This document shows positions 8,090-15,269 of a stretch of 46,250 bases of DNA, in pieces (the first letter of the stretch is position 1; each line of letters opens with the position of its first letter). Location of the stretch: contig PKDU01000016.1 in NCBI GenBank assembly GCA_002862705.1, forward strand, positions 1 to 46,250, read 5' to 3'. A program made the position numbers and the translations under genes. The notes under the pieces are model-generated. The model was not told the DNA's origin, made no database searches, and was given only the letters and a program-made list of their open reading frames with translations. The stretch is from Flavobacteriaceae bacterium (GTDB lineage Bacteria; Bacteroidota; Bacteroidia; Flavobacteriales; Flavobacteriaceae).

Positions 8090-8115
8090 TAGTAACATCA
8101 AAAAAGATGTTAATA
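8090..8115. repeat. Interrupted palindrome, Xer-site-like layout
   Basis: Two 10-bp arms (8090-8099 and 8106-8115) are inverted copies with one mismatch, separated by six A residues. The inner part is TAACATC-A6-GATGTTA. The right arm contains ATGTTAA, which also occurs in the XerD half of the Escherichia coli dif site, and the arm/spacer sizes resemble the 11-6-11 layout of dif. A plain regulator site or an RNA hairpin without a T tract is equally possible. Confidence 0.35.
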
Positions 8116-8304
8116 TACTACCCGTAACTAATTACAAAACAATTTTTATAATTCTATTTTTTAACGTGTGACAACACCCTTCTCCTTTAGTAAGACTTAT
8201 CAAAAGAAACTAACACAACTTTTTAATAACCTTACTAACCGTACAGGTAAATGAAATGGGGTATTAACAACAATAAAATTGTAATTTTATGGAAAATAAG
8301 AACC

Positions 8305-8739
8305 ATGCATATCTCGATAGGAAACGACCACGCAGGGCCGGATTTAAAAAAAACCCTTTTTTCACTTTTAACCTCCTTAGGACACACATATACCAACCAT
8401 GGAACAGACACCAACGACAGTGTTGATTACCCAGATTTTATTCATCCTGTAGCAGTAGATGTACGAGATGGTAAATCAGTGCTTGGCATAATAATATGCG
8501 GAAGTGGAAACGGTGCTAACATGACAGCAAATAAATATCCCGAAATAAGATCTGCTTTATGCTGGACAGCAGAATTAAGCGCCCTAGCGCGTCAACACAA
8601 CAATGCAAACATATTAAGCATACCTGCGCGTTTTGTTACAACCAAAGTGGCAAAAGAAATGGTCAAAACATTTTTAGAAACAGACTTCGAAGGCGGGCGC
8701 CATCAGAACCGCGTAAATAAAATTTCACAATGTCGATAA
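8305..8739 (+). CDS. rpiB: Ribose-5-phosphate isomerase B
   Basis: A 144-residue protein that interconverts ribose-5-phosphate and ribulose-5-phosphate in the pentose phosphate pathway. It opens with ISIGNDHAGPDLKK, the family's 'DHAG' phosphate-binding start, then has the VDYPDFIHPVA segment (residues near 45) and the IICGSGNGANMTANK loop near residue 72. The usual catalytic cysteine position of RpiB (C-G-[ST]-G) is present as CGSG. The frame is open upstream to an ATG at 8251, but the added 18 residues are not family-like and run through AT-rich promoter DNA, so I use the ATG at 8305. Its stop overlaps the next gene's start by 10 bp, so the two are one unit. Confidence 0.92.
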   Translation: MHISIGNDHAGPDLKKTLFSLLTSLGHTYTNHGTDTNDSVDYPDFIHPVAVDVRDGKSVLGIIICGSGNGANMTANKYPEIRSALCWTAELSALARQHNNANILSIPARFVTTKVAKEMVKTFLETDFEGGRHQNRVNKISQCR

Positions 8740-9176
8740 TATGGCACACATACAACTGGGAAGGGTTAAGTAAAAAAATGCTTTATGAAGCGCTAACGCT
8801 TCGTTCTTTGGTTTTTGTAGTTGAACAAAATTGTGTGTATCAAGATCTTGACTCAAAAGATGAAAATAGCATACACGTACTTGGCTACAAACAAAACCTA
8901 TTAGTTGCCTATGCCCGCGTGTTTCCAAATGCCAAACCCGCTTCCATCGGCCGTGTTGTAATCCACCCGTTGTTTAGAGGACTAGGATATGGCAAGCATG
9001 TTATGCAAAAATGCATCAAACAAATACCGGAAAATACAACGGTCCACATTTCTGCTCAAGAACACTTAAAGGGGTTTTATGAGTCGCTCGGGTTTTCACA
9101 AACAGCAGCGGGCTACTTAGAAGACGGCATACCTCACATCCCGATGGTTACGGTTGCAAATCAGCCCAACGTTTAA
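8730..9176 (+). CDS. ElaA-type GNAT N-acetyltransferase
   Basis: A 148-residue acetyltransferase of the ElaA branch of the GNAT fold. The N-terminal LRSLVFVVEQNCVYQDLDSKD block is the ElaA hallmark. The acetyl-CoA loop is IGRVVIHPLFRGLGYGKHVM (R/Q-x-x-G-x-G/A pattern RGLGYG near residue 84), and the end LEDGIPHIPM is again ElaA-like. The acceptor of the acetyl group is not known for the family. It overlaps rpiB by 10 bp upstream and runs 29 bp past the stop of the convergent rnpA gene, so neither gene has an intergenic terminator. Confidence 0.88.
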   Translation: MSIIWHTYNWEGLSKKMLYEALTLRSLVFVVEQNCVYQDLDSKDENSIHVLGYKQNLLVAYARVFPNAKPASIGRVVIHPLFRGLGYGKHVMQKCIKQIPENTTVHISAQEHLKGFYESLGFSQTAAGYLEDGIPHIPMVTVANQPNV

Positions 9177-9510
9177 TCAAAGGAAGCATTGCTTTTTCAA
9201 TCGTATCCAGCGAGGGCAATTTCCGAGAATTATAGACAAAAAACCCATTTCCTTCAATAGGCGTATACAAAGGGTCGGAACAAACAATACGGTATTGTTC
9301 TCGCATCAACCTTTTAATCTTATTACGGTCAACAGCCCTAGGAAACAAACGCTTGGAAACCCCGAACCCCAAAGCAAGCCCCTTTCCCTTTTGAGCATCA
9401 CACACTAGCTTTATGGGCCTTTTCCCAAGGTGGGTTCCCTCCGAAAAAAGGCGTTCGATTGTTTGTTTGCTTTTAAGGCGTTTTATTTCAGTTCGCTGTG
9501 TCGAAAACAT
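9148..9510 (-). CDS. rnpA: Ribonuclease P protein component
   Basis: A 120-residue basic protein with the RnpA signature RNKIKRLMREQYR (residues about 61-73), the conserved RNR-type helix that contacts the RNA subunit, and the early LKSKQTIERLFSEG segment seen in the family. It assists the RNA enzyme in removing 5' leaders from tRNA precursors. The start codon lies 23 bp inside the 3' end of the upstream M1 peptidase gene, so it is the last gene of a leftward run rather than sitting beside rpmH and dnaA as in many bacteria. The gene's 3' end overlaps the convergent elaA-type gene by 29 bp. Confidence 0.95.
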   Translation of the reverse strand: MFSTQRTEIKRLKSKQTIERLFSEGTHLGKRPIKLVCDAQKGKGLALGFGVSKRLFPRAVDRNKIKRLMREQYRIVCSDPLYTPIEGNGFFVYNSRKLPSLDTIEKAMLPLIKRWADLQP

Positions 9511-11296
9511 TGTTACTTAAATCTATATCAGCCATAAACCCAGACGGGTCTATGCGCAGTTGTTCAATCTCACTTAATGGAGCGTCTATGGTTAGGGTAT
9601 AAGTTGGTCTGGCCCACGCCCAGTCTTTTTCCTTTACACAACCTACACCACAACCCGGCCTATCCCCAAACATCATTTGCAAAGGTATGTAGTGTACCTC
9701 TTGCTTACCGTCTTTATACAACACACCAAAATCAATTGGCATTCCCATTGTGCCAAGGCGTTTTAATTCAACAACTGTTTTTCCGTCCTTTTGGTCAACG
9801 GAACCTATAGCATAATCAATGGTCTTTGTCGTGCGCGTCCAATCATTCAAATACCACTCTAACTGAATTCCAGAAACTTTTTCAGCCACGCGCTTAAAGT
9901 CGTTGGGCGTTGGATGTGTAAAAGCAAATCCCCGGTAAAAACGTTGTAAGGATTTCAATAAAGCATCGGGTCCAATAATATACCCTAGCTGTGACAGAAA
10001 TATCGACCCCTTGTCATAACTCCCTGTTCCATAAGCAATGTTTGTATCAAAACGATCGGCATGGGTGGTTAGCGGCTCTTCCAAACCGTAACCTACGAGC
10101 CGTCTGTAATCTTCATATGATCGGTCAAAAGCATTCACATCCTCATTCAACACCTGTTCGCCAAGGGCATCTAAAAAAGAAGTAAACCCCTCGTCCATCC
10201 AAGCGTACTTGGACTCATTAAAAGCTAAAACGTGTTGAAACCAAGAATGCGCCAGCTCATGTGAAGTAACCCCATAAAGACTAGTATAGCTGCGATTGCC
10301 CGTGATAAGTGTACACATTGCATATTCCATACCGCCGTCTCCACCCTGAAGTATGCTGTATTGTTTATAAGGGTAAGGGCCAATAGCACTATTAAAGAAA
10401 GCCAAAAGCGCTGCTGTATCTTCTTGAAGCCGCTTCCAGTTAGCGATTATTTTTTTGTCGTCTTGATAGAAAAAATGAAGCGTAACCCCCTCGTCTGTTT
10501 CCAAAACGTCGTGTATGTAATCGGGATCTGCAGCCCAAGCAAAGTCGTGAACCATAGGCGCCACAAAATGCCACGTCAGGTTTTTGCCCTTCGTCTTTGT
10601 TGTTTTTTCAGCATAGCCATGCCCGACCTCCTCAGGATTTTGTAAATAGCCGGTACCCCCGACAACATAATCTTTATTAAGTGTTAGTTTGACGTCAAAA
10701 TTCCCCCAAACACCGTGAAATTCTCTGCCAATATACGGGTTGGTGTGCCAGCCCTCGTGGTCATACTCAGCCAGCTTTGGATACCATTGCGTCATCGAAA
10801 GCGAAATCCCCTCCTTGCTGTCTCGTCCACTTCGTCGAATTTGTTTCGGCACTTGCCCCTCGAAAACCATCGATAAGGTAGTGCTGGCATTTGGCGGTAA
10901 AGGCTCCGCCAACGGCACAACAAGAATCGTCTCCTCTTCTTGAAAAAACAGTGTTTTTCCATCTTGTGTAATTGAAGTTGCGTGCAAATACCCAACTTCT
11001 TTTTTGTTCAATTTACCAATTCGCGAACCCACCCTAGCATCTGGGTCTCTAAGCGAAAGAGAGCGGATATCCATCTCACTACCCGGCTGAAAGGCATTAA
11101 AATATAAATGATAAAACACACGCTTTAGCGTATCTGGTGATTTGTTGGTATAAACGAGCTCTTGGGTTCCAGAATAGCGAAAGGTTTTTACATCCATGTC
11201 CACCTCCATGCTGTAATCAACCTGTTGTTGCCAATATCCGGGCTGTGGCTGTGCTAAGACAGCAGCAGTGACGAGTAAAAAAAAGAGTGTTCTCAT
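9488..11296 (-). CDS. M1 family zinc metallopeptidase, exported
   Basis: A 602-residue protein with a signal peptide (MRTLFFLLVTAAVLAQ). The N-terminal beta domain of M1 aminopeptidases is followed by the catalytic domain: GGMEYAMCTLI (exopeptidase GxMEN-like motif, here GGMEYA), the zinc motif HELAHSW with H346, E347 and H350, and the third ligand E369 in WMDEGF, giving HExxH-x18-E. This composition is common in Bacteroidota periplasmic peptidases that trim peptides. The GxMEN asparagine is replaced by tyrosine, so aminopeptidase specificity is not assured. It begins 3 bp downstream of the hydrolase gene and overlaps rnpA by 23 bp. Confidence 0.93.
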   Translation of the reverse strand: MRTLFFLLVTAAVLAQPQPGYWQQQVDYSMEVDMDVKTFRYSGTQELVYTNKSPDTLKRVFYHLYFNAFQPGSEMDIRSLSLRDPDARVGSRIGKLNKKEVGYLHATSITQDGKTLFFQEEETILVVPLAEPLPPNASTTLSMVFEGQVPKQIRRSGRDSKEGISLSMTQWYPKLAEYDHEGWHTNPYIGREFHGVWGNFDVKLTLNKDYVVGGTGYLQNPEEVGHGYAEKTTKTKGKNLTWHFVAPMVHDFAWAADPDYIHDVLETDEGVTLHFFYQDDKKIIANWKRLQEDTAALLAFFNSAIGPYPYKQYSILQGGDGGMEYAMCTLITGNRSYTSLYGVTSHELAHSWFQHVLAFNESKYAWMDEGFTSFLDALGEQVLNEDVNAFDRSYEDYRRLVGYGLEEPLTTHADRFDTNIAYGTGSYDKGSIFLSQLGYIIGPDALLKSLQRFYRGFAFTHPTPNDFKRVAEKVSGIQLEWYLNDWTRTTKTIDYAIGSVDQKDGKTVVELKRLGTMGMPIDFGVLYKDGKQEVHYIPLQMMFGDRPGCGVGCVKEKDWAWARPTYTLTIDAPLSEIEQLRIDPSGFMADIDLSNNVFDTAN

Positions 11297-11299
11297 GGG

Positions 11300-12163
11300 T
11301 TATAGCGTATTTAAGGTTTCAGCGGCAAGTGTCTCATGCAAACGCACACCCTTATCAGTCTGCTGTACGGTAATCAAAGGGTTGCTTGCGTCGTGCTGCA
11401 TAAATAATACAAAATTTTCATCTGCCGCACGATTCAAAAAAAGTTTTTTCTCTTGAAGTGTTTCCAAAGGACGGACATCATAACCCATAATATACGGCAA
11501 AGGCAAATGCCCCGCCGTGGGCAATAAATCTGCCATAAAAACGAGGGTTTTCCCTCTGTAAGTAAGGTGAGGAATCATTTGTTTTTCGGTGTGCCCGTCC
11601 ACGAACAAAGCCCCAAAACCAAGACCGCAATCCGAAACAAAGTTGGACGCAGGCGTTTCAATAAAATGCAGCTGCCCACTTTCTTGAATGGGCATCAGGT
11701 TTTCGAACAAAAAAGAAGCTTTTTCCCTACCGTTTGGATTGATCGCCCACGCCCAATGCTGTTCGTTGCTCCAATAGCGCGCATTAGGAAAAGACAATTC
11801 ATAAGCCGTTTTGCTTTTGTTCCACCGCACTGCCCCACCACAGTGATCGAAGTGCAAATGGGTTAAAAACACGTCCGTAATATCGTTCCTAGAAAAGCCC
11901 GCCTTCTCAACGGAGTGGTCTAAGGACGCTTCTCCGTACAGACCAAAGTGTCGGAAGAAACGATCTTCTTGCTTGTTGCCCATACCGGTGTCTATCAATA
12001 TAAGCCGATTACCATCTTCAATAAGCAGCGAACGTGCCGCAAGGTCAATGCGGTTTTGGCCATCTGCAGGGTTGGTTCTGTTCCATAAGGATTTGGGCAC
12101 CACACCAAACATGGCGCCGCCGTCAAGCTTAAAATTCCCCGTTTCTATTATATGGAGCTTCAT
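11300..12163 (-). CDS. Metallo-beta-lactamase-fold hydrolase
   Basis: A 287-residue cytoplasmic protein with no signal peptide. The metal motif HxHxDH is present as THLHFDHCGG near residue 103, preceded by LIDTGMG, and a later conserved aspartate and histidine are in VFMADLLP (about 215) and LFMQHDAS (about 258). The N-terminal GAMFGVVPKSLW stretch resembles the AttM/AiiA-like lactonase group, enzymes that open lactone rings, but many relatives act on other esters, so the substrate is open. It lies 22 bp after SulP and 3 bp before the M1 peptidase in the same leftward run. The acyl-homoserine-lactone role is inference from the family only; no signalling genes are nearby. Confidence 0.85.
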   Translation of the reverse strand: MKLHIIETGNFKLDGGAMFGVVPKSLWNRTNPADGQNRIDLAARSLLIEDGNRLILIDTGMGNKQEDRFFRHFGLYGEASLDHSVEKAGFSRNDITDVFLTHLHFDHCGGAVRWNKSKTAYELSFPNARYWSNEQHWAWAINPNGREKASFLFENLMPIQESGQLHFIETPASNFVSDCGLGFGALFVDGHTEKQMIPHLTYRGKTLVFMADLLPTAGHLPLPYIMGYDVRPLETLQEKKLFLNRAADENFVLFMQHDASNPLITVQQTDKGVRLHETLAAETLNTL

Positions 12164-12185
12164 AGGTAACGAAAGTACAAAAGAT

Positions 12186-14378
12186 TTATCCGTCTATTTT
12201 TTCCTTAAGCGCAAGCCCAAACTCTATCATGGCAGCCGCTTCCGCGGGTGTTGCCGGGCGCAAAAACTGTCGCACCAATAGCTCTTTACCGTTACTCATG
12301 ATATGGTAGAACCCATAGGCAGCGAAAAAGGACACCATTTTATCATCAAAAAACGCCCGAATCTTTTTAGGATCCTTTCCTTGCACGTAAAAATCACGTG
12401 AGAACTCAGGGTACTTAGGAAAGTCTATATCGTGTATTCCTGTCAAGTGGGAGAGTTTTTCCAGTAACAATTCTCGGTCAAAAGAAAACACAGGAACTTC
12501 TTTGTCTAGCCGAACACGCAACAACGTTGTCTGAATGTTTTCTTTGGCAATAAAAGCACCTTCGCTGTAGTGTATGTCGCATAAAGACAAACGTTTCTCA
12601 GGCCCCTCAATTAGGTTGTATACACGCTCCACAGAAGTAGTTTGATAAACAGGATGATCGCGCAACATGCGCTTTTGTGACTTGGTCGCCTCGCTGTAGG
12701 ACCACCCTTTTTCATGTGCCAAGGCCTCCAGCTGCAACTGCCTTTTGGTGCGCCCACCACCAAACACACGTAGTTTCTTCATGGGGCGTAGCGTGCGCAC
12801 CGCGAACGGGTGGCTTGAATCAGTTTCGTGAATGTCTAACCCAATTATTTCTAAAGCCCCTCCTTTTCGCTCAAACAGCTCTTCATAGCTCTGTAGGCTT
12901 TCTTGAACGGTGTGGTCCACAAAAGAGCATAACGAAAAATCGACAACAGCACGCTCGACTTGAGGGATCTTATCAAGTTTTGACTTAAGCATATAAAAAT
13001 TAAGAAACGTACAAAAATGAATAACACCCACGTAGTAGTTTTGGGTTTCACTTTCTTTGTACATCAAAACGTTTGGTTTAAGCAGGTTTCTAGAAAACAA
13101 CCAAAACGCCTTGTTAAGCAAAACGTGCACCAAGAAAGTGGTTAACAAACCAATCAAAATACCCGTTATTAAATCGGTTAGCAAGGTAGAAATGAGCGTT
13201 GTTAAGAACACAAGCAGCTGTTCTTTTCCAATTTGATACATACGCACAAAAATGACTGGGGCGGCCAATTTAAAGCCGGTGTAAACCAATATTGCGGCCA
13301 AAGCCGTAAATGGAATTTTCCCAAGCTGATGTTGAAAAACGACAACAAACAATAAGAGAAAAACGGCATGGAAAAAATTTGATGAACGATTTGTGGCCTG
13401 GTTGTTTACGTTAACAGAACTTCTAGATATCACCGTACCCACATTCATTCCTCCTAGAAACCCACTAACAATAGTGGCAATGCCCAAGGCCCTCATGTCT
13501 TTGTTAATGTTAGATCTTCGTTTTTCTGGATCTAGCTTATCCACCGCTTTTATGCTTAATAACGACTCAATACTGGAAACCAGCGTTACAGACAAAACAA
13601 TTCCCCAAAAAACAGGTTCTTTCCATTTGGAAAAATCTGGGGTAGGAATTGTAGTCAACATATCGTTTGGCAATGAAATAAGGAGTTTTTTACTAATAGG
13701 ATTCCCCGCGCCCAAAAGGGTAAAATAGGCATCAAAACCCAATGACAAAAGAATAACCCACATGGGAGCCGGAATAAGCCTAAAAACCCTGTTGGTTATC
13801 TTGCTGTAGAAAAACATAATGCACAAGCTTACCAGACCAATGCTTACGGCATAGAGCTGACCTGTCGGTGCCGCCCCTAAAGATTTAAATAATTCAGGAA
13901 GATTTAAAAACAACTCAAGAACAGTGCCTTTGGTTTTCATATCACCAAGCATCACGTAAAATTGTTTTAATAACAGCGTTACACCAATTGCCGACAACAT
14001 CCCCTGAATAGCACTTGCAGGAAAAAAATCGCTCAGGGCACCGAAACGCAAAAACCCAAAAAGTAGGAGTAAACCACCAGAGAGAATAACGGCAGATAAA
14101 GCATATAAATAACCCGCTTGCATATCGCCATCGCCTAATACTGCAACAGCACTAAGCAACACGACTACCAGCCCATAGCCAGGCCCAGTGATGGTAACAT
14201 ATGAGCCACCAAAAACAGAAACAAGCACGCCGCCCACAACAGCTGTAATAATGCCCGCAACCATTGGAAACCCCGAAGCTACCGCCAAACCAAGCGCTAA
14301 AGGCAAGGCGATAAGTGACACGACAAACCCAGCAAAGATATTGTTGCGAAGACCAGAAAAGATAGAAGCCTTAGTCAT
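12186..14378 (-). CDS. SulP family anion transporter with STAS and extra C-terminal domain
   Basis: A 730-residue protein. Residues 1 to about 430 hold the repeated hydrophobic helices of SulP carriers (start FAGFVVSLIALPLALGLAVA; later SSIESLLSIKAVDKLDP and GGMNVGTVISRSSVNVNNQA). These carry sulfate, bicarbonate or related anions. A cytoplasmic STAS domain follows (about 436-520, with VDFSLCSFVDHT). The last 200 residues are unusual: a strand-rich part (LSLCDIHYSEGAFIAKENIQ) followed by helices to the end, not part of a standard SulP. The gene overlaps the upstream Usp gene by one base (TAATG), a strong sign of translational coupling. No carbonic anhydrase lies nearby, so bicarbonate versus sulfate cannot be chosen. 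Confidence 0.92.
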   Translation of the reverse strand: MTKASIFSGLRNNIFAGFVVSLIALPLALGLAVASGFPMVAGIITAVVGGVLVSVFGGSYVTITGPGYGLVVVLLSAVAVLGDGDMQAGYLYALSAVILSGGLLLLFGFLRFGALSDFFPASAIQGMLSAIGVTLLLKQFYVMLGDMKTKGTVLELFLNLPELFKSLGAAPTGQLYAVSIGLVSLCIMFFYSKITNRVFRLIPAPMWVILLSLGFDAYFTLLGAGNPISKKLLISLPNDMLTTIPTPDFSKWKEPVFWGIVLSVTLVSSIESLLSIKAVDKLDPEKRRSNINKDMRALGIATIVSGFLGGMNVGTVISRSSVNVNNQATNRSSNFFHAVFLLLFVVVFQHQLGKIPFTALAAILVYTGFKLAAPVIFVRMYQIGKEQLLVFLTTLISTLLTDLITGILIGLLTTFLVHVLLNKAFWLFSRNLLKPNVLMYKESETQNYYVGVIHFCTFLNFYMLKSKLDKIPQVERAVVDFSLCSFVDHTVQESLQSYEELFERKGGALEIIGLDIHETDSSHPFAVRTLRPMKKLRVFGGGRTKRQLQLEALAHEKGWSYSEATKSQKRMLRDHPVYQTTSVERVYNLIEGPEKRLSLCDIHYSEGAFIAKENIQTTLLRVRLDKEVPVFSFDRELLLEKLSHLTGIHDIDFPKYPEFSRDFYVQGKDPKKIRAFFDDKMVSFFAAYGFYHIMSNGKELLVRQFLRPATPAEAAAMIEFGLALKEKIDG

Positions 14379-15226
14379 TAGCGTATAATTAAAACATCGG
14401 TGGGTAAATCAGACAAAATGTATTCTAGATCATGAGGGAACAAACGATCCAAAAGCGTGAGCTTGCTCGGGGCGTTCATTACCAATAAATCGGCGCGGGT
14501 AACTCGAGCATAATGGCCAATGGAGTATCCACGTCGCCCAAAAATAGGCTGTACAACAACCTCAAGAGTTTCTTTAATATTTTTTGGAATATGGCTGAGC
14601 AAACCTAGAACCCGAGAGTTTTCGCGCAATTCGATGCGTTCTTTTGCAATAGTAGACTTTCGCAGGCTGCGGTCGTCATCCACCTTAATAGCGACACTGT
14701 CTTCAGGAATTTCTTCTACGATGGTTAGTTTCTGCGCCCCAAGAGTTGAAAGCACATAAAAAGCACGGTCAATAGCTTCTTTTGTTTTGGGATGCGCCAA
14801 ACCATTTACAACTCCAGAGGAACAAGCAACACGATCAACAGAAGGCTTGATTAGCAACAAGACATCACACGGGGCTTTTCTGGTCAGTTTCCTTGCGACA
14901 GAACCCAAATAATATTTGAGCAAGCCCTCTCTTTTAACCGCACCTAAAATTAATAAATCTGCATTTTCACCTATACAGGCGCCAAGTAAAACCTCTGCTG
15001 GCTTACCCGCTTTCCAAAGCACACGATAATTAGGAACAGCACCATTAAAGCCAGAGATGACCTTACCTAAGGAAGCCTCTTTTTCATTCGTTTTTTCACC
15101 AACATGCACCATAACAAGGGTAGCATCAAAGAGGACGCTCATCCGTAGCGCCTCAAAAACGTTGGCTTTTAAATTGGGCGAAAAAGCCACACCAACCACA
15201 ACAGTGTTGTACTCGTTTTTGTGCAT
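14378..15226 (-). CDS. Tandem universal stress protein (UspA family)
   Basis: A 282-residue protein made of two Usp domains (about 1-128 and 145-282). Each opens with a strand/helix as in VVVGVAFSPNLKANVFEALR and closes with a hydrophobic strand (CDVLLLI and TDVLIIR). The first domain keeps a nucleotide-binding loop of the type G-x-x-x-x-x-G...GS (LGAVKREGLLKYYLGSVAR); in the second the corresponding stretch (NAPSKLTLLDRLFPHDLEYI) has lost the GS signature, so it probably does not bind ATP the same way. The protein is cytoplasmic. One-base overlap with the SulP gene suggests it is a partner or regulator of that transporter, an association seen elsewhere but not proven here. Confidence 0.88.
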   Translation of the reverse strand: MHKNEYNTVVVGVAFSPNLKANVFEALRMSVLFDATLVMVHVGEKTNEKEASLGKVISGFNGAVPNYRVLWKAGKPAEVLLGACIGENADLLILGAVKREGLLKYYLGSVARKLTRKAPCDVLLLIKPSVDRVACSSGVVNGLAHPKTKEAIDRAFYVLSTLGAQKLTIVEEIPEDSVAIKVDDDRSLRKSTIAKERIELRENSRVLGLLSHIPKNIKETLEVVVQPIFGRRGYSIGHYARVTRADLLVMNAPSKLTLLDRLFPHDLEYILSDLPTDVLIIR

Positions 15227-15231
15227 ACGCT

Positions 15232-15262
15232 AAAATATAGGAAAAAGTTGGTTTTATACAAA
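15232..15262 (-). promoter_or_regulatory. Promoter of the Usp-SulP-hydrolase-peptidase-rnpA run
   Basis: Minus strand: TTTG (15262-15259), 19 bp, then TATATTTT (15239-15232), one mismatch to TAnnTTTG, ending 5 bp before the Usp ATG. It is the only promoter-like site I see ahead of the five closely spaced genes. Confidence 0.45.
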
Positions 15263-15269
15263 CACAACC

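Larger units (their letters stand above)
7893..8304. other. AT-rich gene-free gap between rnr and rpiB
   Basis: About 410 bp without a convincing gene, much richer in A+T than its surroundings. It holds the rnr -7 box; an exact inverted pair of TTATCAACA (7931-7939 on +, 8002-8010 on -), one base from the DnaA box TTATCCACA; an interrupted palindrome at 8090-8115; and a perfect 8-2-8 palindrome at 8273-8290 next to rpiB. The upstream extension of the rpiB frame (from 8251) looks non-coding. Possible roles are divergent promoter control, or a replication-related site; nothing here decides it. Confidence 0.5.

Noticed and set aside
8251-8304. Upstream extension of rpiB
   Set aside because: Adds 18 residues unlike any RpiB start and runs through AT-rich promoter DNA.
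7893-8304. Replication origin (oriC)
   Set aside because: Only two near-DnaA boxes, no dnaA or dnaN nearby, and the composition shift, if real, has the sign of a terminus.
11300-12163. Quorum-quenching lactonase system
   Set aside because: Fold and N-terminal motif are only suggestive; no signal synthase or receptor genes are nearby.
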